Shown here in pieces: positions 33,034 through 42,087 of a DNA stretch of 44,720 bases. The notes beneath the pieces were generated by a model. It was not told the origin of the DNA and did not search any database. It was given only the letters and a program-made list of their open reading frames with translations. Source of the DNA: an uncultured Bacteroidales bacterium (lineage in GTDB: Bacteria; Bacteroidota; Bacteroidia; Bacteroidales; F082); assembly GCA_937906455.1 (NCBI GenBank), contig CALCYT010000006.1, forward strand, positions 1-44,720. Reading direction: 5' to 3'. The position numbers and the translations under genes were made by a program. Position 1 is the stretch's first letter. Every line of letters starts with the position of its first letter.

Positions 33034-33041
33034 TATTTTTG
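33034..33041 (+). promoter_or_regulatory. -7 box of the response regulator gene
   Basis: TATTTTTG lies 21 nt before the ATG at 33063. No -33 TTTG is evident in the A-rich upstream sequence. Confidence 0.5.
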
Positions 33042-33062
33042 TAATACACAAATATATTAAAT

Positions 33063-33749
33063 ATGGTAACACATTTAAAAATTCTTTTGGCGGAGCAAGA
33101 CAAGGATATCGCTTCCATAACAAAAAATTACCTTGTCTTGCATGGATATTCCATTGTATTATGTTGTAACGGTGAGGAAGCGTTGGAGCTTTTCATCAAC
33201 GACAGGCTCGACTTCATACTTATTGATGTCGCGATTCCGGTGGTCAACAGTTTTGATTTGGCGTCGGAGATTAGGAAGAGGGACAAGGAGATTCCTGTGA
33301 TGTTCATTGGCACAGATACCCGTCAGACTGACATAATAAGAGCGTTTAACGCCGGTGCCGATGATTTCATCTCGTGTCCTTTCAGCATGGAGGAACTCGG
33401 TGTACGCATCGAGGCAATAAACAAAAGAACCAAAACCAATGAGATACGTCAGCGTGTTTTCAATTTCGGCCGATATACCTTAGATACGTTTCATCATGCG
33501 TTGATTCTCAATGGAAAAGAGAAACGGCTGACCAACAAGGAGTTAGAGCTGTTATATCTTTTTTGCGAGTATTCCAACAGGGTGGTGGAGCGGTCGTTGG
33601 CACTACAGCGAGTATGGAACACCGAGAACTATTTCAGTGCGCGCAACATGGATGTTTATATCAAGAGGCTGCGAAATATGTTGTGTGAAGACCCTAATGT
33701 GAAGCTTGAGAATGTTCATGGAGTAGGCTACAAGCTTGTGGTGACGTGA
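33063..33749 (+). CDS. OmpR-family response regulator with degenerate receiver
   Basis: A 228-residue DNA-binding regulator with an N-terminal receiver (about 4-120) and a winged-helix output domain (about 130-228, with LTNKELELLYLFCEYSNRVVER and MDVYIKRLRNML). The phospho-acceptor Asp55 is present (LIDVAIP). However, the acidic pair is AEQD (Gln12 in place of Asp), the switch Thr/Ser position is Gly83 (FIGT), and the invariant Lys before Pro-Phe is Cys105 (ISCPF). The overall sequence resembles the orphan regulator RprY of Bacteroidales. No histidine kinase is adjacent. Canonical phosphorylation control is doubtful. It converges with the next gene with a 2-nt gap. Confidence 0.88.
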   Translation: MVTHLKILLAEQDKDIASITKNYLVLHGYSIVLCCNGEEALELFINDRLDFILIDVAIPVVNSFDLASEIRKRDKEIPVMFIGTDTRQTDIIRAFNAGADDFISCPFSMEELGVRIEAINKRTKTNEIRQRVFNFGRYTLDTFHHALILNGKEKRLTNKELELLYLFCEYSNRVVERSLALQRVWNTENYFSARNMDVYIKRLRNMLCEDPNVKLENVHGVGYKLVVT

Positions 33750-33751
33750 CG

Positions 33752-35008
33752 TCATCTGTCGCGATAGGACGAAAGAGGAAACCTGAGTTTGTTTTCAAGT
33801 TCCAGCACAGGTATATTAATGGAGGCAGGAGGCAGAGATAAAGTGTTGTCTGTCAATATTTTCCAGAAGACATCGGAGTTAGGGCCCTTATCAGTGTTGG
33901 TTAAGATTATCAAGGTGCGGTCGTTGTTTTTGTCGATCAAGAAGAACGAGCGGTAAGCTTTCCACCAGCCGTAGTGATAATAACAGCCCGGGTACTTACG
34001 GGAGATACGCCAACCAAATCCGTAATTGTCTTTTCTCTTGGAATACCTTGGACTTCCCGGGACGAATGCCTCATTTTGAATGGAATCGGGTACGAGCAGG
34101 CCATAGTCGATGGCGACCTTGAAACGGTACATGTCTTCGACATTGGAAAACATTATCTTATCGCCTTTGACTCCGTTGAGATATTCGTTTTGAGCTTGTT
34201 TGGGACGTCGGCGCCCCACATAATATCCCTGGATGCAGTTTGGAAGATACAACGACACCAATGTGTCGGTAGGCATGTCGTAGATATAGGAGTCGTACAT
34301 TCCGACAGGGTCGAAGACGTCGTCGCGCATGAAGCTGACGAACGACTTGCCGGAGACGCGTTCCACTATGCTCGCCAGCAACGCGTAGTTCACATTGCAA
34401 TAATGGAATCCGTTGTCGGGCTTGAAATACGGGGCGGGCTTGTATTTGATGTAATATTCAATCATGTCGTCGTTGGTAAAGGGCTTTTTCCTGTCAGGCC
34501 AGTAGGTGTCGGCCAAGGTCTCGTAACGCGACAGTCCCGAGCGGTGTGTCAGAAGCATCCGTGTGGTGATGCCATCGTAAGGGAACTCAGGGATGTATCG
34601 TTTGATATCCACATCATAATCAATGAGTCCGCGCGAGTGGAGAATCATTATTGCCTCAGCGGTGAACATCTTCGACACCGAGCTGAGCTGATAGACGTCG
34701 TCGTTGACAATCTCGCCTTTACGCGTACGCAGATTCCTCACGCCATACGATTTCTCAAACACTATGCGCCCCTGTTCGGCAAACAGGACGGTGCCGTTAA
34801 ACGTCGTTGTTTTTCTCAGATTTTGAAAAGTCTTGTCAAGTTGCGACGCTTTTTTGTCAATAAAAGGCTTGTCAAGGTCGATGAAAATGGAGTCAACATT
34901 TACAGAAGGCCATTTTTCAACGTCTTTCATGTCATAATGCCCTTTATTTTTTGATGAGCAAGAGAGTAAAAACACTACAAAAAAGCAAAACAGCAACCTT
35001 GTTTTCAT
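33752..35008 (-). CDS. Serine hydrolase lipoprotein, beta-lactamase/PBP class C fold
   Basis: A 418-residue predicted lipoprotein (signal peptide MKTRLLFCFFVVFLLSC, Cys17). The beta-lactamase-family nucleophile motif SVSK is at residues 110-113, the YxN motif is YCN at 203-205 and the third motif is HYG in YYHYGWW near 370. Members include D-amino acid peptidases, esterases and PBP4*-like proteins; antibiotic resistance is not implied. The longest frame starts at 35083, inside the helicase gene's control region, so I chose the ATG at 35008, which gives the signal peptide. Lipidation places it in the envelope, facing the periplasm or surface. The substrate is unknown. Confidence 0.88.
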   Translation of the reverse strand: MKTRLLFCFFVVFLLSCSSKNKGHYDMKDVEKWPSVNVDSIFIDLDKPFIDKKASQLDKTFQNLRKTTTFNGTVLFAEQGRIVFEKSYGVRNLRTRKGEIVNDDVYQLSSVSKMFTAEAIMILHSRGLIDYDVDIKRYIPEFPYDGITTRMLLTHRSGLSRYETLADTYWPDRKKPFTNDDMIEYYIKYKPAPYFKPDNGFHYCNVNYALLASIVERVSGKSFVSFMRDDVFDPVGMYDSYIYDMPTDTLVSLYLPNCIQGYYVGRRRPKQAQNEYLNGVKGDKIMFSNVEDMYRFKVAIDYGLLVPDSIQNEAFVPGSPRYSKRKDNYGFGWRISRKYPGCYYHYGWWKAYRSFFLIDKNNDRTLIILTNTDKGPNSDVFWKILTDNTLSLPPASINIPVLELENKLRFPLSSYRDR

Positions 35009-35048
35009 ATAATTGAAAAAATTATCCTGCAAATATAGTAAATTTTTG

Positions 35049-35056
35049 TAATTTTG
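35049..35056 (+). promoter_or_regulatory. -7 box of the DEAD-box helicase gene
   Basis: TAATTTTG lies 19 nt before the ATG at 35075, in the 66-bp divergent region. A reverse TATATTTG box at 35030-35037 could serve the serine hydrolase gene. Confidence 0.5.
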
Positions 35057-35074
35057 CACCCTTAATTTCATTAT

Positions 35075-36925
35075 ATGTTTCAAGATTTCGATTTAAATCC
35101 AGCCATCCTAAGAGCTGTTGAAGAGTTAGGATTCAAGGAGCCGATGCCGATACAGGCCGAGGTGTTGCCGATATTATTATCACAACGCACTGATTTAGTG
35201 GGACTTGCGCAGACGGGAACAGGTAAGACCGCTGCTTTCGGCTTACCGCTTTTGCAGAACATCGACCCGAAGAACCGCAGTGTGCAGGCGTTAGTGTTAT
35301 GTCCGACGCGCGAGCTGTGCATGCAGATCACGAAAGACCTGCTCAGCTATGCCAAATACATTCCCGAGGTTCTCATCGTGCCGGTTTACGGCGGAGCGAG
35401 CATAGAGCTGCAGTTCAAGAGTCTCGCCAAGAAACCGCAGATAGTGGTGGCGACACCGGGACGATTGCAGGACATGATACGCCGCAACCGTATCGATTTC
35501 AGCAACGTACAGTGGATGGTACTCGACGAGGCCGACGAGATGCTCGACATGGGATTCCAGGAAGACGTTGACGCCATTTTGGAATATATGCCTGAAGACA
35601 AGAACACCTTGCTGTTTTCAGCCACGATGCCTGCCGAGGTGGAGCAGATTCTCAACAAATACATGAAAGAGCCGGTGCGCATCAGCATAGGGCAGAAAAA
35701 CTCCGGCACCGCCAATGTGCGACATAACTATTATATGATAAAGGCCAGTGACCGATACCTCGCCTTGAAACGTCTAATCGATTATTACCCGTCGATTTAC
35801 GGTATCGTTTTCTGTCGCACGAAACTGGAGACACAGGAAGTGGCCGACAACCTCATCCACGACGGATACAACGCTGCTTCGTTGCATGGCGACCTCTCGC
35901 AGGCGCAACGCGACCTCGTGATGAACCATTTCCGTCAGGGATTCATACAGATTTTAGTGGCCACCGACGTCGCGGCAAGAGGCTTGGATGTCAACAATTT
36001 GACACATATCATTAATTACAACCTCCCCGACGACATCGACACATACGTGCACCGCAGCGGCAGGACAGGACGCGCCGACAAGACGGGCATCTGCATCAGC
36101 CTCGTGCACCAGAAAGAAAAATATAAGATAAAAGCCATAGAGAAACAGCTCGGACGGCCGATGGAACGCTCGCTCATCCCGACAGCACAGCAAGTGTGTG
36201 AGAAACAACTGTTCCGCCATATCGACAACCTTGAAAAAGTAGATATCATGCGCGATGACATCGACGACTACCTGCCGGTGGTGTTCAAAAAACTCAGCTG
36301 GCTCACAAGAGAAGAGCTGATAACACGCGTCGTGGCACTGAATTTCAACAGGTTCCTTGATTATTACAAAGATGCGAAAGACCTGAATATCGATGAAAAC
36401 GCCGGCAAGGAGAAGAAAGAAAAGAAAGACAAGAAGACGCACGACGACTCACACATGGTCCGGCTCTTCTTCGGAATGGGCAAGCGCGACCACATCAAGC
36501 CTAACTCGTTGATAGGCAAAATCAACGACGTGACAGGCACCAAGAATATCGAAATAGGACACATCGATTTGATGGAGAATTTCTCGTTTGTGGCCGTTGA
36601 CGGCGCAAAGGCACAGTTTATTGTCGATTGCTTCGCCGACCCGACAAAGAATACTGAGGGAATACGTGTTGAAATCACTACAGGAGAGCCGAAAGAGAAA
36701 AACGAGAGGAAATCACGCGACAATTTCCATGAGGAACGCAGGCATCGCGACCATGACGAGGAGAGACATGAGCGTCGCAGCAGGAAAGAGAGCCGCGGCA
36801 ACGACAAAAAAGACAAACGGGACAAGAGAGGAAAGTCAGCAAAAAAAGACAAGAAAGATAAGAAAAAACATTCAAAAGAGAAAGAGAGACCGGAGATGAA
36901 GACCGGAAGGAGATACAGATATTAG
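35075..36925 (+). CDS. DEAD-box ATP-dependent RNA helicase (DeaD/CsdA-like)
   Basis: A 616-residue RNA helicase. The Q motif lies at FQDFDLNPAILRAVEELGFKEPMPIQ, motif I AQTGTGKT at residues 45-52, motif Ia PTREL at 78-82, TPGR at 127-130, DEAD at 151-154, SAT at 182-184 and motif VI HRSGRTGR near 325. A DbpA-type RNA-binding fold (about 468-540, VRLFFGMGKRDHIKPNSLIGKIN) follows, then a long Lys/Arg/Glu/Asp-rich tail (about 550-616). Such enzymes remodel rRNA and cold-structured RNA. It carries the longest lysine-rich linker near 440-460. No adjacent gene suggests a dedicated partner. Confidence 0.94.
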   Translation: MFQDFDLNPAILRAVEELGFKEPMPIQAEVLPILLSQRTDLVGLAQTGTGKTAAFGLPLLQNIDPKNRSVQALVLCPTRELCMQITKDLLSYAKYIPEVLIVPVYGGASIELQFKSLAKKPQIVVATPGRLQDMIRRNRIDFSNVQWMVLDEADEMLDMGFQEDVDAILEYMPEDKNTLLFSATMPAEVEQILNKYMKEPVRISIGQKNSGTANVRHNYYMIKASDRYLALKRLIDYYPSIYGIVFCRTKLETQEVADNLIHDGYNAASLHGDLSQAQRDLVMNHFRQGFIQILVATDVAARGLDVNNLTHIINYNLPDDIDTYVHRSGRTGRADKTGICISLVHQKEKYKIKAIEKQLGRPMERSLIPTAQQVCEKQLFRHIDNLEKVDIMRDDIDDYLPVVFKKLSWLTREELITRVVALNFNRFLDYYKDAKDLNIDENAGKEKKEKKDKKTHDDSHMVRLFFGMGKRDHIKPNSLIGKINDVTGTKNIEIGHIDLMENFSFVAVDGAKAQFIVDCFADPTKNTEGIRVEITTGEPKEKNERKSRDNFHEERRHRDHDEERHERRSRKESRGNDKKDKRDKRGKSAKKDKKDKKKHSKEKERPEMKTGRRYRY

Positions 36926-36947
36926 CTGATACTTTGATTATTAGCGT

Positions 36948-38261
36948 TTGAAAATAAATCTGAACGATTTCGCCGGAAGGCGACAGAAAAAACATAACAC
37001 ATTGAGATACAACGACATTGAAATCATGGCGCCGGTGGGCTCTTACGAGGCGTTGGCGGCTGCGATACAGGCGGGAGCCGGAAGTGTGTATTTCGGCATA
37101 GGGAAACTCAACATGCGCTCGAAATCGACAAAAAACTTCACCCTCGACGACCTGCACGTCATCTCCGAGACATGCCACAAACATGGAGTGAAGAGCTACG
37201 TGACAGTGAATACCGTGGTTTTCGATGAGGAAATAGACGAGATGCACGCCCTTTTGGATGCCATCAAAGCTAATGACATCTCCGCCATCATAGCCTCCGA
37301 CCAGAGTGTGATACAATATGCACGAAAGATAGGCGTAGAGGTTCATATGTCAACACAGTGCAACATCACCAATATTGAGGCGGTGAAGTATTACTCGCAG
37401 TTTGCCGATGTGATGGTGACGGCGCGCGAACTCAACATCAACCAGGTGAGGCATATCACCGAAGAGATTGAGCGTCAGCATATTACTGGACCGGGCGGCG
37501 AGCTTGTTAGGATTGAGGTGTTTTGTCACGGAGCCTTGTGCATGGCGGTGTCGGGCAAGTGTTATCTGAGTCTGGACAATTTCGGGACGAGTGCCAACCG
37601 TGGTGCCTGCGTGCAACCATGTAGGCGCGGATACGAGGTCACCGACCGCGACAAAGAGATAACGTTAGCCATTGAGAATGAATATATTATGTCGCCGAAA
37701 GACCTCTGCACGCTGCCATTCTTGGATAAAGTCTTAGCAGCGGGAGTGAGGGTGCTTAAGATTGAAGGCCGCGGCCGCTCGCCGGAATACACCAAGGTGA
37801 CGGTGGGTGTCTATCGTGAGGCCGTTGACGCCATCAACGCAGGCACTTTCACCGAAGAGAGAGTCGGACAATGGACCGAACGTCTGCGAAGCGTATATAA
37901 CCGCGACTTCTGGGACGGCTATTATCTCGGCAGGAAAATGGGCGAGTGGACAAAAAAATACGGCTCGCAAGCCACCAAGACAAAGCTTTTCATAGGCACC
38001 GTCACCAATTTCTTCGCGAAGATAAACGTGGCGGAGATAAGGATGGAGACACATGAACTCAATGTTGGCGACGACATCATGATAATAGGGCCGACGACAG
38101 GCGTTTACGAGGACACGGTGAAGGAGATTCGTGTAGATTTGCTGCCCGTGAAACAGACTGTCAAAGGGGAGCTTTGCTCCATTCCGGCGCACGACATAGT
38201 GAGGAGAGGCGACAAGGTTTACAAGGTTATTGAAGCAATAGAAGACGATGCAACACTTTAA
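36948..38261 (+). CDS. U32 peptidase-family protein (RNA hydroxylation type)
   Basis: A 437-residue protein of family U32. The family signature EVFCHGALCMAVSGKCYLS is at about residues 190-208, following IEIMAPVGSYEALAAAIQAGAGSVYFGI near the N-terminus. Some members (TrhP, RlhA) take part in prephenate-dependent hydroxylation of tRNA or rRNA; others are called collagenases, an assignment I do not rely on. The start is uncertain. The longest frame begins with TTG at 36948; TTG at 37002 or ATG at 37026 are possible, and homologues begin only a few residues before the APVGS motif. Its end overlaps the next gene by 14 nt. Confidence 0.85.
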   Translation: MKINLNDFAGRRQKKHNTLRYNDIEIMAPVGSYEALAAAIQAGAGSVYFGIGKLNMRSKSTKNFTLDDLHVISETCHKHGVKSYVTVNTVVFDEEIDEMHALLDAIKANDISAIIASDQSVIQYARKIGVEVHMSTQCNITNIEAVKYYSQFADVMVTARELNINQVRHITEEIERQHITGPGGELVRIEVFCHGALCMAVSGKCYLSLDNFGTSANRGACVQPCRRGYEVTDRDKEITLAIENEYIMSPKDLCTLPFLDKVLAAGVRVLKIEGRGRSPEYTKVTVGVYREAVDAINAGTFTEERVGQWTERLRSVYNRDFWDGYYLGRKMGEWTKKYGSQATKTKLFIGTVTNFFAKINVAEIRMETHELNVGDDIMIIGPTTGVYEDTVKEIRVDLLPVKQTVKGELCSIPAHDIVRRGDKVYKVIEAIEDDATL

Positions 38262-39087
38262 TTTACATACACATAGCACTTATTCCGACGGCAAGTCGCC
38301 TATGGAGGACACCATAGAGGAAGCCATCCGGCAAGGCATGCACACTCTCGGTTTCTCCGACCACTCCAGCGTGCCGTTCGACAGTCGCGTCTCGATTCCG
38401 ATGGACAAAAACGACGAGTACGTCGCTCATCTTAAAGAGTCGAAAGACCGATATTCAGGTAAAATAGACATCTTGTCATCGATGGAAATGGAGTTTATCC
38501 CGGGCATCGTGGTCGATTTTGACAAAATTAAAGACAAGTATAATCTCGACTACCTCATCGGCTCGGTGCATTTAGTGGGTAAAAGCCCTGATACTCTGTG
38601 GTTTATCGACGGAAAGAGCGTGGAGCCGTATGACGAGGGCTTGCAAAAATACTTCGGAGGCGACATAAAAAAAGGGGTGCGCGCCTATTTCGACCAGGAA
38701 AACGAGATGATTGAGACCGAAAAGTTCGACATCATCGGGCATTTCGACAAGGTGAAGATGAACTCGCGCGGACGTTATTTCCAGGAAGACGAGAAATGGT
38801 ATCGCGACATGGTTTTTGAGACGCTCGACCTCATCAGGCAGCACGATTTGATAGTGGAAATCAACACACGAGGGCTTTACAAGCAGCGTTACAACGGATT
38901 TTATCCTTCGGCATGGCTTCTGCCTCGCATGAGAGAGCTTGACATTCCGGTCGTTATCAGCTCTGACGCGCATCAATATTGGGAGCTGACGTACTTCTTC
39001 AAAGAGGCGGAAGAGGCGTTGAGAAACGCCGGATACAAGGCGATGATGTGCTTCAGAAACGGCAAGTGGGAGGCGGAAGAACTGTGA
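38248..39087 (+). CDS. PHP-domain phosphatase (histidinol-phosphatase type)
   Basis: A 279-residue PHP-family metallo-phosphoesterase. Metal-binding motifs are HTHSTYSDG at residues 7-15, FSDHS near 36-40, SMEMEFIPG near 72-80, GHFDKVKMN and SSDAH near 242. The closest known relatives are histidinol phosphatases of the HisK type, which complete a step of histidine synthesis. No other his genes are near, so another phosphorylated substrate remains possible. It overlaps the end of the U32 gene by 14 nt, which suggests co-expression. Confidence 0.8.
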   Translation: MQHFNLHTHSTYSDGKSPMEDTIEEAIRQGMHTLGFSDHSSVPFDSRVSIPMDKNDEYVAHLKESKDRYSGKIDILSSMEMEFIPGIVVDFDKIKDKYNLDYLIGSVHLVGKSPDTLWFIDGKSVEPYDEGLQKYFGGDIKKGVRAYFDQENEMIETEKFDIIGHFDKVKMNSRGRYFQEDEKWYRDMVFETLDLIRQHDLIVEINTRGLYKQRYNGFYPSAWLLPRMRELDIPVVISSDAHQYWELTYFFKEAEEALRNAGYKAMMCFRNGKWEAEEL

Positions 39088-39099
39088 TTTTTCCGTGAT

Positions 39100-39132
39100 T
39101 TTGGCAGTATATTGTTTTTTTTCTTATTTTTG
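39100..39132 (+). promoter_or_regulatory. Promoter of the PrsW-like gene
   Basis: TTTG (39100-39103), a 21-nt spacer and TATTTTTG (39125-39132) give one of the best -33/-7 matches in the window. The longest downstream frame (from 39095) would run through this promoter, so the start is set at 39149. Confidence 0.75.
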
Positions 39133-39148
39133 TGGCAAAATATTTATT

Positions 39149-39889
39149 ATGAACACTTTAATTTTCATATTAGCGATTCTGCCGGTTGTCGTTTTGGCGG
39201 CTTACATCTACAAAAAAGACAAATACGAGAAAGAGCCTTTCTCCATGCTGATGCTGGCGTTTTTCCTCGGGATGCTGGCAATCCCGATGGATTTGTACGT
39301 CGTGGCCATCATCAATGTGATGATACCGGGCGGCACGGTGTTTTATGAGGCCTTTTTCGAGGCCGGCATTCCTGAGGAATTATGCAAATGGTCGCTGTTT
39401 ATGCTCGTGATATGGCGCAACAAGAACTTCAACGAGATGTTCGACGGCATCGTATATGCCTGTTTCATCGGGTTAGGCTTCGCATGTATAGAAAATATCA
39501 TGTATGTGTTCGGCACAGAAGACTACTTCTCCGCGTTCAACACCGGCGTGATGAGGGCACTGCTCTCCGTGCCGGGTCATTTCCTCTTCGCCGTGATAAT
39601 GGGATATTTCCTCGGAATGGCGAAATTCAAACCCCAAGAACGTGGCAAGTACCTGACACTCAGCCTCGTATGCCCTATGATAGCTCACGGTCTCTTCGAC
39701 TACCTGCTGATGCTGTCGTCGGCGTTCTCCGAAAACAACATCGAATGGATGGGCTCGCTGCTTTACCTTTTGTTCCTCTATCTCGACATCAAAATGTGGA
39801 AAATCGGGACAAAGCAGATTGCCAAGATGCAGGAGGAGACTCGCATTGAACATAACAACGAAACTTTCAGAAAAATATTCAAATCTTAA
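39149..39889 (+). CDS. PrsW-family intramembrane metalloprotease
   Basis: A 246-residue membrane protein with about seven or eight helices. The catalytic pattern of the PrsW/CPBP-like superfamily is visible: EELCK (EExxK) near residues 76-80, IEN near 114-116, GHFLF near 146-150 and AHGLFD near 189-194, giving the Glu and His metal ligands. In Bacillus, PrsW cuts the anti-sigma factor RsiW. No anti-sigma gene is adjacent here. A separate -33/-7 promoter fixes the start at 39149. The next gene begins 4 nt after its stop, so the two are probably transcribed together. Confidence 0.85.
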   Translation: MNTLIFILAILPVVVLAAYIYKKDKYEKEPFSMLMLAFFLGMLAIPMDLYVVAIINVMIPGGTVFYEAFFEAGIPEELCKWSLFMLVIWRNKNFNEMFDGIVYACFIGLGFACIENIMYVFGTEDYFSAFNTGVMRALLSVPGHFLFAVIMGYFLGMAKFKPQERGKYLTLSLVCPMIAHGLFDYLLMLSSAFSENNIEWMGSLLYLLFLYLDIKMWKIGTKQIAKMQEETRIEHNNETFRKIFKS

Positions 39890-39893
39890 TAAA

Positions 39894-42026
39894 ATGAAGA
39901 AATTATTTTTATCTATCACATTGATTGTCAGCGTTTTATGCGCTAAAGCCGACGAAGGCATGTGGCTGCCGTACAACCTCAGCGGCCAGAGTCTTTACGA
40001 GATGCAAAAGCTTGGATGCAAGCTTACCGCCGAACAGATTTTCAACCTAAACCAGGCAAGCTTGAAAGACGCCATTGTACAGTTTGGCGGCGGATGCACC
40101 GGCGAGCTTATCTCCCCGGAAGGCCTTCTGCTCACCAACCATCACTGCGGTCTGAGCTATGTGCAGAAACACGCCACCGTGGAGCACGACTACCTCACCG
40201 AGGGCTTCTGGGCTCACAGCAAAGCCGAAGAACTGCCGAATCCCGGTCTGACAGTGTCGTTCCTCATCAATGTGGAGGACGTGACGGAGGCGGTACTCGA
40301 CAGCGTCACCAATGAAGAGACACGCAGCAAAGTCATCAATGGAAATATAAAAAAGATTATCAAAGAGCGTAAGGGTGAGCGTGACGTGACAATAGAGATT
40401 GTGCCGTTCTACTCCGGTAATCAATATATTATGTTTGAATATGATGTGTATCGCGACGTGCGTCTCGTGTGCTGCCCGCCATGGGGTATCGGAAAATATG
40501 GAGCCGACACCGACAACTGGACTTGGCCTCGGCACAAAGGCGACTTCAATATCTTCAGGGTTTATACCGACAAAGACGGAAGACCGGCGAAATATAGCGA
40601 AGACAACATCCCGATGCAGTCGAAACACTTCCTTCCGATAAATATAAAAGGTGTGCATCAGGGCGACTATGCCATGATTTTGGGCTATCCCGGCTCAACA
40701 GACAGATACTCAACATCTTACACGGTGAAAAACATCATAGAGTCGGAGGCTCCGGGCTATATCAACTGCCGTACCACCAAGCTCAATGAGTATCGCAAAC
40801 ACATGGACGCCGACCAAGAGGTGTTTATCAAATACGCATCAAAACAAGCCGGCGTGTCGAACTATTGGAAATATTTCATCGGACAACAGAAGCAACTTGT
40901 GCGTAACCATGTGTACGACAGAAGGTTAGAACAAGAGAAAGACTTTATGGCATGGATGTTCGAGGACCCGTCACGCCAAGCGGAATATGGCGACATATTC
41001 GACGGTATCAAGGAGAAATGGGAGATACTCGACGACATCATGATGCCGATGACATATCTGCGCGAAGCGGGATGGAACGGCGGCGAGGCAGTGGCAGCAT
41101 CACGTAGATTCATGAAAATCAATAACTTGATAAAAGAAAAGGCATCGAAAGAAGATATTGAGAAGGCGATGGAACCCCTGAAAGAACAGGTCGCGACATT
41201 CTTCAAGGACTATGACAAAGACCTCGACAAAGACGTCACCATCGCGCTGCTCAACCTTTTCTATAAAGACATCGACAGATATGTGCCATCGATGATTGCG
41301 GAAATAGGCGACAAAAACAATGGCGACTTCACGGCATGGGTGGAGAAAGCCTTCAAAAAATCTATCTTCGTTGACCGAGACAAACTTGAGAAATGGCTTG
41401 CAAAACCTAAGAAACTCGACAAAGACCCTATTTTCGCCATGGCGATGAATATCATTGACGAATATAACAATGTTGTTATACCTCTTTATCGTGAGGCGGC
41501 TCTCGTGGGCGATAAAGGCGAGCGTCTCTACATGAAAGGTCTCATGGAGATGCAGAATGAGCGCGACTTCTATCCTGACGCCAACTTCACCATGCGTCTC
41601 ACTTACGGCACGGTGGAGCCGTACAAAGGTGCTGATGCCGTCAACTACAATTATTACACCACCATGGACGGCGTGATGGCGAAATATGTGCCAGGCAACT
41701 GGGAGTTCGACATCCCGCAGGACGTGCGCGACCTCGCCGAGGCACGCGACTATGGCCGCTACGCTGACGAAAACGGCGACCTCGTGGTGAACTTCATCAC
41801 TACCAACGACATCACAGGCGGAAACTCAGGAAGCCCGGTGATAAACGGCAACGGCGAGCTTATAGGTCTCGCTTTCGACGGCAACTGGGAGGCTATGAGC
41901 GGCGACATCATGTTCGAACAACAGGTGCAACGCACCATCTGCATGGACGCGCGCTATCTACTGTGGTGCTTAGAGAAAGTGGGGAAAGTGGAGAATGTTG
42001 TAGGAGAGATGGTGATTGTGGAGTAA
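39894..42026 (+). CDS. S46 dipeptidyl-peptidase, DPP7 type
   Basis: A 710-residue periplasmic peptidase with a signal peptide (MKKLFLSITLIVSVLCAKA), cutting dipeptides from the N-terminus of peptides. The chymotrypsin-like catalytic His is in TNHHCG (83-84), Ser645 in GGNSGSP is the nucleophile, and the Asp lies in the TDNWTWPRHKGDF segment (about 200-212). Eighteen residues after the Ser is FDGNW. A Gly here is typical of DPP7 (hydrophobic P1), while DPP11 has Arg for acidic P1, so DPP7 type is favoured. This enzyme supports amino-acid use in protein-fermenting Bacteroidales. The 5' part of the longest frame (from 39819) lies inside the previous gene; the Met at 39894 gives the signal peptide. 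Confidence 0.92.
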   Translation: MKKLFLSITLIVSVLCAKADEGMWLPYNLSGQSLYEMQKLGCKLTAEQIFNLNQASLKDAIVQFGGGCTGELISPEGLLLTNHHCGLSYVQKHATVEHDYLTEGFWAHSKAEELPNPGLTVSFLINVEDVTEAVLDSVTNEETRSKVINGNIKKIIKERKGERDVTIEIVPFYSGNQYIMFEYDVYRDVRLVCCPPWGIGKYGADTDNWTWPRHKGDFNIFRVYTDKDGRPAKYSEDNIPMQSKHFLPINIKGVHQGDYAMILGYPGSTDRYSTSYTVKNIIESEAPGYINCRTTKLNEYRKHMDADQEVFIKYASKQAGVSNYWKYFIGQQKQLVRNHVYDRRLEQEKDFMAWMFEDPSRQAEYGDIFDGIKEKWEILDDIMMPMTYLREAGWNGGEAVAASRRFMKINNLIKEKASKEDIEKAMEPLKEQVATFFKDYDKDLDKDVTIALLNLFYKDIDRYVPSMIAEIGDKNNGDFTAWVEKAFKKSIFVDRDKLEKWLAKPKKLDKDPIFAMAMNIIDEYNNVVIPLYREAALVGDKGERLYMKGLMEMQNERDFYPDANFTMRLTYGTVEPYKGADAVNYNYYTTMDGVMAKYVPGNWEFDIPQDVRDLAEARDYGRYADENGDLVVNFITTNDITGGNSGSPVINGNGELIGLAFDGNWEAMSGDIMFEQQVQRTICMDARYLLWCLEKVGKVENVVGEMVIVE

Positions 42027-42035
42027 TCCTTTTAG

Positions 42036-42063
42036 TTTAGAGTTGAGAGTTGAGAGTTTAGAG
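42036..42063. repeat. Heptanucleotide repeat (4 copies) after the DPP7 gene
   Basis: Units TTTAGAG, TTGAGAG, TTGAGAG, TTTAGAG in exact 7-nt phase. A further TTTAGAG lies at 42076-42082. The TTGAGAG unit is identical to the one that builds the repeat inside dnaX. Confidence 0.85.
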
Positions 42064-42087
42064 TCAGTTTTTTAGTTTAGAGTGAGG

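Noticed and set aside
33974..34954. 326-codon plus-strand open frame
   Set aside because: It is antisense to the serine hydrolase with its SVSK and YCN motifs intact; the antisense product shows no family pattern.
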